From contig CALSLP010000001.1 in the NCBI GenBank assembly GCA_943787225.1, forward strand, positions 904,964-968,963: a stretch of DNA of 64,000 nucleotides. Reading direction: 5' to 3'. The notes under the pieces are model-generated. The model ran no database searches and was not told the origin of the DNA. It saw nothing but the letters and a program-made list of their open reading frames with translations. Source of the DNA: an uncultured Alphaproteobacteria bacterium. Lineage in GTDB: Bacteria; Pseudomonadota; Alphaproteobacteria; MPNO01; UBA2964. A program made the translations under genes and the position numbers. Shown here in pieces: positions 1 to 7,895 of the stretch. Every line of letters starts with the position of its first letter. Positions within the stretch are counted from its first letter, which is position 1.

Positions 1-141
1 CATCGATGGTCCTAAACACTGCTGCATTTCCGAACATCGCTGGTAACGCGCCTGTTAGAAATCCCGCTGCTCTCCACAACGGGAGCAGTGAACTTCTTGC
101 GTGGGGCGGCAAAATGGATTCTATCAGCTCAAGATGCCGCC

Positions 142-178
142 GTTCGGTCTTCAAGTGGGATGCTGCGAAAGACCGAAC
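142..178. repeat. Perfect inverted repeat (10-bp arms)
   Basis: Arms GTTCGGTCTT (142-151) and AAGACCGAAC (169-178) are perfect reverse complements around a 17-nt loop. There is no T-run after it on the plus strand, so it is not a standard intrinsic terminator. The surrounding 1-271 contains no gene I can support. It could be a hairpin in an upstream transcript or part of a decayed element end. Confidence 0.35.
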
Positions 179-271
179 CTCGTCATTATTTGTGACGGCT
201 AATATGCCTCGATAAATCGCTATGGCCCCGTCTCGCCAGCATGATCGGACCGCAAATCGCGGATGAGCCAA

Positions 272-667
272 TCAGAGAGAGGTTGTATCTTTGGCATGAC
301 GATCTTTAAACAATGACTGCAATCGAGGCCGTATTTTCAAAAATTGCCGATATACCTTCTCCAAAACCCACAGAAGGGGTTGGGTCCGGACTACACGTCC
401 GATGAGCTGAAAGGCGGGTAGGGCGGCCCAAAGCGAAGCAAATGCTTCAGCTCCCGAGACGATACGTCCGTCTTTTTCTTGAACGTGAAATTTCTTAAGA
501 GCTAACTCTTTCGAGAGATCAGGCGCGACGTGGTTTTCGTTTGAGCGACTGACATCGCACCATGTAACACAGTCGGCACCTTTTTGCCGTCTGTAAAAAG
601 ATATTTCCCTCTCGCACAATGGGCAGCCACCATCATAAAATACTTTGATTTTCTGGTTGTCCGTCAT
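272..667 (-). CDS. DCC-family thiol-disulfide oxidoreductase (DUF393)
   Basis: A 131-residue protein with the DCC signature near its N-terminus: FYDGGCPLC with Cys15 and Cys18, followed by an acidic/basic helix. The family is thioredoxin-like and predicted to exchange thiols and disulfides, but substrates are mostly unknown. There is no signal peptide, so it is probably cytoplasmic. Its ATG overlaps the end of the broken VOC gene upstream (4 bp), suggesting the two were one transcript. Length fits the family (about 120-140 residues). The family call is strong; the cellular role is not inferable. Confidence 0.85.
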   Translation of the reverse strand: MTDNQKIKVFYDGGCPLCEREISFYRRQKGADCVTWCDVSRSNENHVAPDLSKELALKKFHVQEKDGRIVSGAEAFASLWAALPAFQLIGRVVRTQPLLWVLEKVYRQFLKIRPRLQSLFKDRHAKDTTSL

Positions 668-980
668 TTCTGTGAGCCCTCACGGTTAGCCTTCATTATG
701 TCTATGGTGTTGCCCCAAGGATCTTCAATGTAGGCCGAAGCCGATCCACCTCTATGGCGCTTGAACGCCCCATAAGTTTCCGCATTTTCGCGCGCGACCG
801 CGATATGGGGTGGATGCTGATAAGGCAGAACAAGCTCGAGCGAAATGTTTTCCACTGCAAGAGAGCCCAGCTCTGATCGGCATATTTTAATTTCGCGTCG
901 AACTCTGATTGGTAACAAGACAGGACCTTTTTAATGTCTGACACAACAATCGCAATGTGCTGAATATTTTTCATCGTCAT
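664..980 (-). pseudogene. VOC/glyoxalase-fold protein, frameshifted
   Basis: Two overlapping minus frames together make one short VOC-family protein. The N-terminal half starts at 980 (MTMKNIQHIAIVVSD) and reads well to about 853. The C-terminal half continues in another frame with a typical VOC ending (YIEDPWGNTIDIMKA). A single-base indel near 853 explains both. The merged product would be about 105 residues, close to a one-module glyoxalase/dioxygenase-fold protein. Ligand and reaction are unknown. It overlaps the DCC gene by 4 bp and is probably co-transcribed with it. The frame break may be real decay or a base-calling error. Confidence 0.7.
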
Positions 981-1222
981 GGCTATTTGACTTTTTCTTT
1001 ATGTACGCCTCAAGATCTCGTTTGGATCTGTCCACGGGGTGGACATTCGAGCAGTTAAATCCCGAGTTATCTGGCTCTCTGCGACGGGGAAGTTCACCCA
1101 CTGGGACGCTGAATTTCAACCACGGGCCATTGTCCAGTTTTCGCTCTAAGCGAGTGATCTATTTCAGCGCAAATCCCGTATCAAGTAGTGAGATAACAAT
1201 CCGACACAAAAAGGAACTTATT

Positions 1223-1474
1223 ATGCGCGAACAATACTCGGTCGTAATGGATGAGAATGAAAACCCTCTGCATACCCTTCCTAAACCGCAACGCTTTCAG
1301 GCAATGGTTCTTCTCTCACTGATGTGGACAACGGTGTTCTGCGTCGCAATTGGCTCCTACACTTATTGGGGCGAATTGGTCGTAGGCCATGTGGCCGTGG
1401 CAGTGGGCGTTGTCATCACTGGCCTGACGTTTAATTCGGCCAGAAAATCGACGCGGAACGATACGATCGGTTAG
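1223..1474 (+). CDS. Small two-helix membrane protein, unknown function
   Basis: An 83-residue protein chosen to start at the ATG at 1223, because AAGGAA lies 6-7 nt upstream and the longer upstream frame is composition-poor. It has a polar N-terminus of about 25 residues, then two hydrophobic segments (about 29-47 and 53-70) and a basic C-terminal tail (ARKSTR), which suggests two membrane-spanning helices. I recognise no domain. It is not obviously in an operon with the SDR 70 bp downstream. Confidence 0.6.
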   Translation: MREQYSVVMDENENPLHTLPKPQRFQAMVLLSLMWTTVFCVAIGSYTYWGELVVGHVAVAVGVVITGLTFNSARKSTRNDTIG

Positions 1475-1546
1475 GGCTCTGCACAGTCCCGTACAACCCC
1501 ATCGCCATCAACCCGCTTTTGAGTCTGTGCAAGGCGCGCCCTTACA

Positions 1547-2326
1547 ATGTTGACAGTCGCTGACAGCAAAATGACCGATAGCAAGCTCTCTTCGTTTGAA
1601 AGCCCCTGCAACGTTGCAGTGATAGGTGCCAATGGCGGTATCGGAAAGGCATTAATTCAGGGTCTATCGGATGACCCTGCCGCACCCAGCCTTATCGCTT
1701 TATCCCGGCGCGTAGGTGTCGATGAAGGAAAGGGTTGGCTTGCTTCGAAACTTGAACTCGAAAACGAGACCTCCATAGCTGACGCAGCCGATTTTGTGAA
1801 AAAGACCTTTGGGACGCTCAGCGCGGTATTTGTCGCAACGGGGCTTTTACATAAAAATGACTCTGTGCAGCCGGAAAAGTCGTGGCGAAGCTTGGATGCC
1901 TATGCCCTGGAGAAAGTGTTTCGTATCAACACGGTCGGTCCGTCCCTGGTTGCCAAGCATTTTCTCCCGCTCTTGAGGAAAGACAGTAAGGCCGTATTCG
2001 CCTGTCTATCGGCTCGCGTCGGCAGTATCGAGGATAACAGGCTAGGTGGGTGGCACGCCTACCGATCGTCGAAGGCTGCGCTGAACATGATCCTGAAAAC
2101 TCTCTCCATTGAGCTTTCGAGATCTAACCCAAATGCTATCTGTGTTGGATTGCATCCGGGAACAGTCGATACAGCGCTTTCAAAGCCTTTCCAAGGCAAC
2201 GTGAAGGCAGAAAAATTATTCACGCCTGAAATATCTGCAAGAGCATTGTTGTCGGTCGTCAACAGGTTACAATCGACTGACACCGGCAAATGTTTCGCTT
2301 GGGATGGTGAGGTTATTCCTTACTAG
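1547..2326 (+). CDS. Short-chain dehydrogenase/reductase (SDR)
   Basis: A 259-residue SDR. A glycine-rich NAD(P)-binding motif, GANGGIG, lies at residues 27-33. The catalytic triad is visible as Ser154, Tyr171 and Lys175 (YRSSK). The HPGTVDT segment after the active site is typical of C-factor-like SDRs. The substrate cannot be told from sequence. The start at 1547 is the first ATG; an in-frame ATG at 1571 is also possible and neither has a strong Shine-Dalgarno. The stop TAG lies 45 bp before the cytochrome c start, so the two are probably one operon. Confidence 0.82.
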   Translation: MLTVADSKMTDSKLSSFESPCNVAVIGANGGIGKALIQGLSDDPAAPSLIALSRRVGVDEGKGWLASKLELENETSIADAADFVKKTFGTLSAVFVATGLLHKNDSVQPEKSWRSLDAYALEKVFRINTVGPSLVAKHFLPLLRKDSKAVFACLSARVGSIEDNRLGGWHAYRSSKAALNMILKTLSIELSRSNPNAICVGLHPGTVDTALSKPFQGNVKAEKLFTPEISARALLSVVNRLQSTDTGKCFAWDGEVIPY

Positions 2327-2370
2327 TGGACTCCGAGAAAACGCCCGACCAGTACATGAGGACAAATACG

Positions 2371-2757
2371 ATGTATCGCCCATCCTACCTAATGTCGACG
2401 CTATGCGCCGTGATGTTGTTGTCTACGACGGCCGTTGCCGCCGGTGATGTCGCAAAAGGCAAACGGGTCTTCAACAAATGCAAAGCCTGTCATGTTGTTC
2501 ATAAAGAAAAGAACAGGATCGGCCCTCATCTTGTTGAATTATTCGGCCGCAAAGCGGGCACTGTTGAGAAGTTCAAATACTCAAAAGCGATGAAAAATTC
2601 AGGCATCATATGGGATGAGAAGACGCTGGATGCCTATCTTAAAAAGCCGCGGTCTTTTATGAAGGGGACGCGTATGGCGTTTGCCGGGCTCAAAAAAGAT
2701 AAAGACAGGGAAAACATTATTGCTTATCTGAAGGAAGCAACTCAGCGCAAGAAGTAA
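2371..2757 (+). CDS. Periplasmic class I cytochrome c
   Basis: A 128-residue protein with a Sec signal peptide (cleavage after about residue 24, AVAA|GDVAKG). The haem c motif CKACH (Cys37, Cys40, His41) sits in a c2/c550-like fold, and Met102 in GTRMAF is the likely sixth ligand. The start at 2371 is favoured because GAGG lies 9 nt upstream and the signal peptide begins there; a longer frame begins with GTG overlapping the SDR stop. It should act as a soluble periplasmic electron carrier. Its redox partner is not in the window. Confidence 0.88.
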   Translation: MYRPSYLMSTLCAVMLLSTTAVAAGDVAKGKRVFNKCKACHVVHKEKNRIGPHLVELFGRKAGTVEKFKYSKAMKNSGIIWDEKTLDAYLKKPRSFMKGTRMAFAGLKKDKDRENIIAYLKEATQRKK

Positions 2758-2830
2758 TCAATCCTACTTAATCGTGCCCGCGAGCCTGCAGGAATTTCTC
2801 AGCGACGCAGCTTACAAAGCCTGGTTAGAC

Positions 2831-3235
2831 TCAGGCCTGAGGTACAGGTTGGACCTCATCTTCCTCAATAGGATTTTGCGCGCCAACGAAATAGAGAAGT
2901 TTTCCGGCATCGTCTCTTAGCGGCCTAATCCTCAGTCGATTCCAAAACGGGGTTCCGTCTTTCATGTAATTGAGAATATCAACGGTGATTTTTCTTTCAT
3001 CTGCAACAGCGCCCCGAATCGCATCCACTGCCGCGGGGTCGGTGTCAGGTCCTTGCAGAAATCTGCAGTTGTGACCGATCGTGTCTGATGGCCCATAACC
3101 AGTCTGATGCTCGAATTCGTCGCTCACAAATATAATCGGCATATCAGGCCTGGAGGGGTCACTAATGACGACGCTCATCTCTTTTTCATCGTCGCTGAGC
3201 ATTGAAGCAACGCCGGTGTCCCCATGCCCTATCAT
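2831..3235 (-). CDS. Stand-alone short LOV (PAS) photosensor protein
   Basis: A 134-residue protein that is almost entirely one LOV domain. The flavin-adduct motif GHNCRFLQG is intact with the photoactive Cys57. The later LOV strands are recognisable (ILNYMKDGTPFWN, LYFVGAQ). There is no kinase, HTH or STAS effector, so it belongs to the short LOV type that signals through flanking helices. Such proteins bind FMN and form a cysteinyl adduct in blue light. It is divergent from the DUF3095 gene with about 97 bp between starts, so a shared control region is likely. Confidence 0.88.
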   Translation of the reverse strand: MIGHGDTGVASMLSDDEKEMSVVISDPSRPDMPIIFVSDEFEHQTGYGPSDTIGHNCRFLQGPDTDPAAVDAIRGAVADERKITVDILNYMKDGTPFWNRLRIRPLRDDAGKLLYFVGAQNPIEEDEVQPVPQA

Positions 3236-3332
3236 TTGTTTGCCTATCCTGTTTTGAGAAACAAATTAAGTCCAATGAACCGTATCAATTTAGTCCTCCC
3301 CAGGACAGGTTTAACACACAGGAGCATTTCAC

Positions 3333-4484
3333 TTGGTGCCTGAGGCTTGGATCCAAACCGTGCCCCTTCTTGAGGATTTTGCACAAGTTACCGAAACGAC
3401 AGAATATGCCGCCTTGCCGGGCGATTGGTGCTTAGGCGTTGCTGACGTGGTGGACTCTACCGGCGCAATTCAATCTGGCCATTACAAGGCAGTTAACATG
3501 GCCGGTGCGGGCGTTATAAGTGCGGTCGCTAATGCGTTAGGCGGGGATCTTACAATGTTCGCATTCGGTGGCGATGGTGCGAGATTCGCAATTCCTGCTG
3601 AACAAAAAGGACCTGCCAAAGATGCTCTCGCCCGGGTTGCGATGTGGGCTAAACGTGATTTGGGTCTCGATCTGCGCGTCGGGATTTTGCCCGTAGCAGA
3701 GGTGCGGTCTGCCGGGTTCGACGTTCGCGTGGCCTTTTGGAAAGCGTCAGATAATGCTCATTATGCTATGTTCACGGGAGGCGGCCTCGAATGGGTAGAA
3801 GAACGTCTCAAAAGAGCCGAAATCGGTATCGAGCCAAGTAAGGCGCATGAGGAGCCCGATCTTTCCGGTCTTTCGTGCCAATGGGGCCCCATTTTGCCCA
3901 AGCATGGAAACGTCGTTTCGTTGATCGTGAAGCAGGCGCAAGGTGCGTCGGCGGCACAGTTTTCAAAAGTTGCCCGTGATGTGGTGAAGCTGCTTGAAGA
4001 AACAGGAAGCCAAAATCCAGTCAAGGAAATTGGTCCCGAGGTAGGATGGCCGGCCCACAGTTTATCGCTGCAGTCACGCGTCGCCTACAAGGGAGCAGGA
4101 CGAGTTACTCGGTGGCAACGCACCTTATTTGGCACCACGTTGGCGTGGCTCGTCTTCAAGCTGAAATTAAGAGTTGGCGGGTTCGATCCCGATCGCTACC
4201 GGCGCGAAATATACGAAAATACCGACTTTCGTAAGTTCGATGACGGCCTGTTTATGACAGTGGACTGTTCCGACGCGGTAATTTCGGAGCTGAGTGAGAA
4301 ACTAGAGGAAGCAGGAAAAGAAGGTCTTATTCAATACGGATTGCATGTCCAAGGTGAGGCCCTGATGACTTGCGTCGCACCCTCTATTGTTTCATCCGAT
4401 CATATGCATTTCATCGACGGTGCTGGCGGGGGCTATGCTTTAGCCGCTCAACAGCTAAAGGAACGAGAACGCGATGTCACGTAA
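3333..4484 (+). CDS. DUF3095 family protein, nucleotide cyclase-like
   Basis: A 383-residue protein of the DUF3095 type. Its N-terminal third has features of a class III nucleotide cyclase domain: two acidic residues in GVADVVDSTG (Asp38, Asp41) and a later FGGDGARF (about 78-85), matching the positions of the metal-binding strand and GDG loop in cyclases. I infer this relation; no activity is proven for the family as far as I know. Start is TTG at 3333 or GTG at 3336, both served by AGGAG at 3320-3324. No signal peptide or membrane helix stands out. It is divergent from the LOV gene. Confidence 0.75.
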   Translation: MVPEAWIQTVPLLEDFAQVTETTEYAALPGDWCLGVADVVDSTGAIQSGHYKAVNMAGAGVISAVANALGGDLTMFAFGGDGARFAIPAEQKGPAKDALARVAMWAKRDLGLDLRVGILPVAEVRSAGFDVRVAFWKASDNAHYAMFTGGGLEWVEERLKRAEIGIEPSKAHEEPDLSGLSCQWGPILPKHGNVVSLIVKQAQGASAAQFSKVARDVVKLLEETGSQNPVKEIGPEVGWPAHSLSLQSRVAYKGAGRVTRWQRTLFGTTLAWLVFKLKLRVGGFDPDRYRREIYENTDFRKFDDGLFMTVDCSDAVISELSEKLEEAGKEGLIQYGLHVQGEALMTCVAPSIVSSDHMHFIDGAGGGYALAAQQLKERERDVT

Positions 4485-4590
4485 GGCTCCCCGATCGGAA
4501 AAACAGAATGGCCTATTATGATTGCTAGAGAAAAACCCCTTAAAAAGCCCGGCGCTTTAATCAGCGGCTAAAAGCGTAAGGAAAGCACGA

Positions 4591-5214
4591 ATGAGTAGCG
4601 CACAGGCGCATCCGGTGAGACGCCTCTACAAAAAATTACTCATAGGTTCCGCGCTTTTCGGGCTATTTGCGTTGCAGGCTTGTGCGGTCGATGCCCGAGT
4701 TGGTGACATGATAATTGATGATTTTTCAAATACTGATTTAGTTTCGAAGGTCGGCACCCGTTGGCGCGGGGTCAGTGATCAGGTGATGGGCGGGGTGTCA
4801 GAGGCCACCGTCGGCCGTGACATCATCGATAACCGACCATGTTTGCACCTTTCCGGCGATGTTCGCCTTGAAAATAACGGCGGCTTCATCCAGGCATCTC
4901 TCGACTTGGCGCCGTCGGGCGAAAACTTGGATGCTTCCGACTACAGGGGGGTGCGTCTCGTCGTGCGGGGCAATAGCGAGCAATATTCGGTTCACCTTCG
5001 CACCCCAGACAATGTTCGTCCTTGGCAATCATACAGGGCTCATTTCACCGCTGGACCACATTGGAAGACAATCGACCTTCCATTTTCAGCTTTTGTGCCC
5101 CATCGGCTCGATGCGCCGCTGGACATCACTCGACTGAGGCGAATTGGACTTGTTGCAATCGGACGCGCTTTTTCCGCCGATCTTATGGTCTCCAAACTCA
5201 GCTTTTATCGATAG
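4591..5214 (+). CDS. CIA30-family lipoprotein
   Basis: A 207-residue protein. The N-terminus is basic then hydrophobic and ends in a lipobox-like LQAC (Cys31), suggesting a lipoprotein. The rest resembles the CIA30 (complex I intermediate-associated protein 30) galactose-binding-like beta domain: DDF near the start, WRGVSDQVMGGVSE, and YRGVRLVVRGN. Bacterial CIA30 proteins are poorly characterised, so complex I assembly should not be assumed. AAGGAA 7 nt upstream supports the ATG at 4591. It follows the DUF3095 gene by about 106 bp. Confidence 0.8.
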   Translation: MSSAQAHPVRRLYKKLLIGSALFGLFALQACAVDARVGDMIIDDFSNTDLVSKVGTRWRGVSDQVMGGVSEATVGRDIIDNRPCLHLSGDVRLENNGGFIQASLDLAPSGENLDASDYRGVRLVVRGNSEQYSVHLRTPDNVRPWQSYRAHFTAGPHWKTIDLPFSAFVPHRLDAPLDITRLRRIGLVAIGRAFSADLMVSKLSFYR

Positions 5215-5503
5215 CTTTTACTGAGCCGTAATATCTGAGCGTCAAGCACTACCGCGGTGGAAATCCAAACTGAGTAGTTTCACTTTCAAATAGAGAAGTC
5301 TAAACGTCGCAGTTCACTTTTGTAGAATTTAAGTTCGATCTTGGGGTTAAGCGGGCTTGCATCATGTTTTCAGCGATCCAGGGTTTTACCGAGACATTCT
5401 CATGTTGCGTATATTCGAGATTGTTCACGTGCTGGCGGCGGCACTTTAAAAAGCCACCTACGCTCGTAGAGGGCGGCAAGGTCAACACCAGACGGGGCAT
5501 ACA

Positions 5504-5548
5504 CTCCGAAGGCAGAGGTCACAGGTTCGAATCCTGTCGGGTGCACCA
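5504..5548 (+). other. tRNA-Arg(CCG) 3' half: attachment-site-like remnant
   Basis: The sequence from CTCCGAA (5504-5510) to the encoded CCA (5546-5548) matches the anticodon loop, variable region, T-arm (ACAGG-TTCGAAT-CCTGT) and acceptor 3' strand of a tRNA-Arg with anticodon CCG. The 5' half is absent: the bases before 5504 cannot pair with the anticodon stem strand GGCAG, and no D-arm or 5' acceptor strand is found. Integrases that target tRNA 3' ends leave such fragments at the distal island edge. The rest of 5215-5590 shows no gene. Confidence 0.8.
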
Positions 5549-5590
5549 ATCTTTCTGTCCATTCCAGTTGGTGTCTGTCAGACTTCCGGT

Positions 5591-6160
5591 ATGAGAAATC
5601 TGACCGCGACTATCTGCTTAACCCTTGCCATGATTCTGGGAAGTGCCGGGTTTGGATATGCAAATGACCTCTGGGGTGCGTTAAAGTCAGGCAACCATCT
5701 TGTCTTAATCCGTCACGCCTATGCGCCTGGGTATGGCGATCCTGACCATTTTAATGTGAAAGATTGCAAAACGCAGCGCAATTTAAACGACGAAGGGCGG
5801 CAACAATCAAAAGATATTGGCAACCTGTTTCGGTCAAATGGGATTAGCCGTGCCGTCGTACAATCCAGTCAGTGGTGTAGATGCCTGGATACGGCGAGAT
5901 TATTGAACCTTGGACAGGTTTCCGAATTAACGCCCCTTAATTCATTTTTCAAAAACGATGAAAGAGAGCAAGACCAAACCGAGAAAACGAAGCATTGGAT
6001 TCAGAAGGCACCCCTGAAACTCCCGACGGTTCTGGTCAGTCATCAAGTTAATATTACGGCCTTAACAGGATACACCCCCGCATCAGGGGAAATGGTATTT
6101 GTGCGAAGATTGATCAATGGTTCGATTTCGGTCATCGGCAAGATTCAAACGCTAAAATAG
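5591..6160 (+). CDS. Periplasmic histidine phosphatase superfamily protein
   Basis: A 189-residue protein with a signal peptide (about 1-24, ending YAN). The phosphoglycerate-mutase-like active-site motif LIRHA contains Arg41 and the phospho-acceptor His42. A second arginine (about Arg97, in SQWCRCLDTA) and His151 (VSHQVN) complete the usual pocket. It is short for the superfamily, and the substrate is unknown. It begins 43 bp after the tRNA remnant, so it would lie just outside or at the edge of an island whose end is that scar. The start lacks a strong Shine-Dalgarno. Confidence 0.8.
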   Translation: MRNLTATICLTLAMILGSAGFGYANDLWGALKSGNHLVLIRHAYAPGYGDPDHFNVKDCKTQRNLNDEGRQQSKDIGNLFRSNGISRAVVQSSQWCRCLDTARLLNLGQVSELTPLNSFFKNDEREQDQTEKTKHWIQKAPLKLPTVLVSHQVNITALTGYTPASGEMVFVRRLINGSISVIGKIQTLK

Positions 6161-6176
6161 TTTTAGCTACGGAACG

Positions 6177-6201
6177 AAAAAGCCCCCTCAGCCCGGGGTC
6201 T
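6177..6201 (-). terminator. Intrinsic terminator for the hydrolase gene
   Basis: Read on the minus strand, a short GC stem (ACCCC, 7-nt loop, GGGG) is followed by GC and five T. It lies 14 bp beyond the stop of the minus-strand hydrolase at 6215 and between two convergent genes. The stem is short, so the call is moderate. Confidence 0.45.
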
Positions 6202-6214
6202 GACGTGGCAGAGG

Positions 6215-7183
6215 TCACACTTTCAAAATGTGTCGCCGGTTGCGGGCGTCCTCAACCTCGACGCGGCCGGTTTTGATCGAGTTGAACATATGATCAAACA
6301 CCTTGCCGGGCTTGCCGTTATTATCCTGCAAAAAATAGCTATGACCTTTTGGCTTGTCATAGGCGTTATTGAAATTGTCGCAATCAATCGCATAAACATT
6401 GGTCGGCACGGCCCGCATGTCTTCCGGTCCGGTATGCCCCAGACGCCGGGACGCGACCTTGTTTTTGAGGTTTGAGATTTTGCTCGACCGCAGCGCCAGA
6501 TCATCCGATGCGAAATAAACCGAGACGTTACGCGACGCGTGGGTGATCAGCTTGCCGGTGCCGTCTTCTTCCAGCGCTTCATTGACGATATCAGCCGCCA
6601 TCAGGAACGTATTCCGGAACAGCAGCGGCACACCGCTGGCGAGGTCGTACTTGTCCCATTTATTCATGGTTTCGCGCAGCACGCGGTTGCCCATCGAATG
6701 GGCCAGGATATTGATCCGTTTAAGACACGGGTCTTCGGTGGGTTCCTGCGTTCGCCAATCCATAAAGCGCTGCAGCACGCGCGAGAACGCAAATGCGCTT
6801 TGATCTGCCGCCTTCTGGTCATCCCAGTAATCTTTGACGATGCCGAAATCATTGTCACACGGCCAGATCAGCGGCACGACCTCAATCAGGTTTTCTTCGC
6901 GCGCATCAAACATCGATTGCAGCGCCTCAACCCGCGGGAAAATGTGATCCTCGGGCAGGTTGGAAAATCCGTGAATATAGAGCAATACCTGTTTTGACGG
7001 CGAGTCTTTCAGCCGCTTCATAAAACTGCCGGAGCCGATCTCGGAATATTTCCGCACGTCCTTGCGCTCGCAAAAATACACCGAATTTGCCGGCGCATTT
7101 TTATCGAGATCAAACTGAAACGGCTTCGCCTTGTTGGTCGCCTTGATCGACCCCTTGGGCTCACGATTAGTGATAAACAGCAT
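6215..7183 (-). CDS. Alpha/beta hydrolase, DUF900 type
   Basis: A 322-residue alpha/beta hydrolase. An oxyanion strand LLYIHGF lies at about residues 67-73 and the nucleophile elbow AHSMG has Ser163. A late His in GHSYF may complete the triad. Proteins of this type (COG4782/DUF900) are putative esterases or lipases of unknown substrate. There is no signal peptide. A strong purine-rich AGGGGGGAA lies just upstream of the ATG at 7183. Base composition appears richer in G+C than the flanking genes. Upstream lies the decayed msrA 3' copy. Confidence 0.8.
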   Translation of the reverse strand: MLFITNREPKGSIKATNKAKPFQFDLDKNAPANSVYFCERKDVRKYSEIGSGSFMKRLKDSPSKQVLLYIHGFSNLPEDHIFPRVEALQSMFDAREENLIEVVPLIWPCDNDFGIVKDYWDDQKAADQSAFAFSRVLQRFMDWRTQEPTEDPCLKRINILAHSMGNRVLRETMNKWDKYDLASGVPLLFRNTFLMAADIVNEALEEDGTGKLITHASRNVSVYFASDDLALRSSKISNLKNKVASRRLGHTGPEDMRAVPTNVYAIDCDNFNNAYDKPKGHSYFLQDNNGKPGKVFDHMFNSIKTGRVEVEDARNRRHILKV

Positions 7184-7261
7184 TGGTTCCCCCCTAAACC
7201 GCGCGACACAAACAAACGCGCGTCATTTGGGGAAGCCTAATACCAAATTACAACGTTGAAT

Positions 7262-7350
7262 AGCGGTGACATTTTTGGGGCAGAAGAAGCTTAGTGCTTG
7301 ATCCCCTGATGCGCCTGATCGCCCCACAGCATTTTGACGCACGCGTCACG
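7262..7350 (-). pseudogene. Decayed msrA 3' end (duplicate fragment)
   Basis: The plus-strand bases from 7262 match those from 9976 almost exactly for 38 nt (36/38) and more loosely beyond. That second copy is the end of the intact msrA. Reading minus from about 7350 to the stop at 7291 gives about 20 codons ending VKMLWGDQAHQGIKH, against VKEVWGDQAYQGVEKH in MsrA. Homology stops upstream, so only the C-terminal part survives. The 29 bp after the stop codon are also conserved, so this is duplication of DNA and not just protein similarity. Confidence 0.8.
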
Positions 7351-7453
7351 CGTTACAATTTCTTAACGAGTTTTCACTATCTTTTTTTGTCGCCAAGAAG
7401 GCGCGCAGCTGTGCACTCACGCATAACTGGATCTTCAATGTAGGAGAAATTAA

Positions 7454-7867
7454 ATGATGAAAAGAATTTTTGCCCCGTTTCTGTGCGGGTTAATGCTTTT
7501 GAGCGGTGGTGCCGTCGCCAAAGAAGTCTCACCTGAGAAAATCGCGGGAGCGACAACAATCACGGTTGAGCAAGCAAAGGCCTTATTTGAAAAGGGTGTG
7601 CCATTTGTCGACGTCCGTAGTGATGCCGACTGGGCCGCAGGATGGGTTCCTGAAGCGGTACATCTCAATATCAAAAAGAATCTCACCGAAGCCGCTCTGA
7701 TGAAAGTTGCGGCTAAGGACAAGGAAGTTGTGATCTATTGCAACGGTCCCTCTTGCCTCCGTTCGAGTAAGGGCTGCAACAAGGCGGTCTCATGGGGATG
7801 GAAGAAAGTCTATTTCTTCCGGAGCGGGTTCCCATCCTGGAAGAAGGCCGGTAATCCCGTTGAATAG
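7454..7867 (+). CDS. Periplasmic rhodanese-domain protein
   Basis: A 137-residue protein with a signal peptide (about 1-22, GGAVA|KE) and one rhodanese domain. FVDVRSDADW (51-60) is the domain's first signature, and the active loop is YCNGPSC with catalytic Cys96 and a second Cys101. The second cysteine in the loop is unusual for classic thiosulfate sulfurtransferases and could allow disulfide chemistry. AGGAG at 7442-7446 supports the ATG at 7454. The chemoreceptor starts 28 bp downstream, so they are probably co-transcribed. Sulfur transfer or a sensing role is inferred only. Confidence 0.85.
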   Translation: MMKRIFAPFLCGLMLLSGGAVAKEVSPEKIAGATTITVEQAKALFEKGVPFVDVRSDADWAAGWVPEAVHLNIKKNLTEAALMKVAAKDKEVVIYCNGPSCLRSSKGCNKAVSWGWKKVYFFRSGFPSWKKAGNPVE

Positions 7868-7895
7868 CTGAAACTCGTAAATCACGGATCGTCCA

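Noticed and set aside
6..215. 69-codon frame at the window start
   Set aside because: No ribosome site, no recognised domain, and it contains the inverted repeat at 142-178. It may be the tail of a decayed gene, but nothing supports a call.
5490..5548. Complete tRNA-Arg gene
   Set aside because: The 3' half is clear, but the 5' bases cannot pair with the anticodon stem or acceptor strand and no D-arm is present, so it is a fragment.
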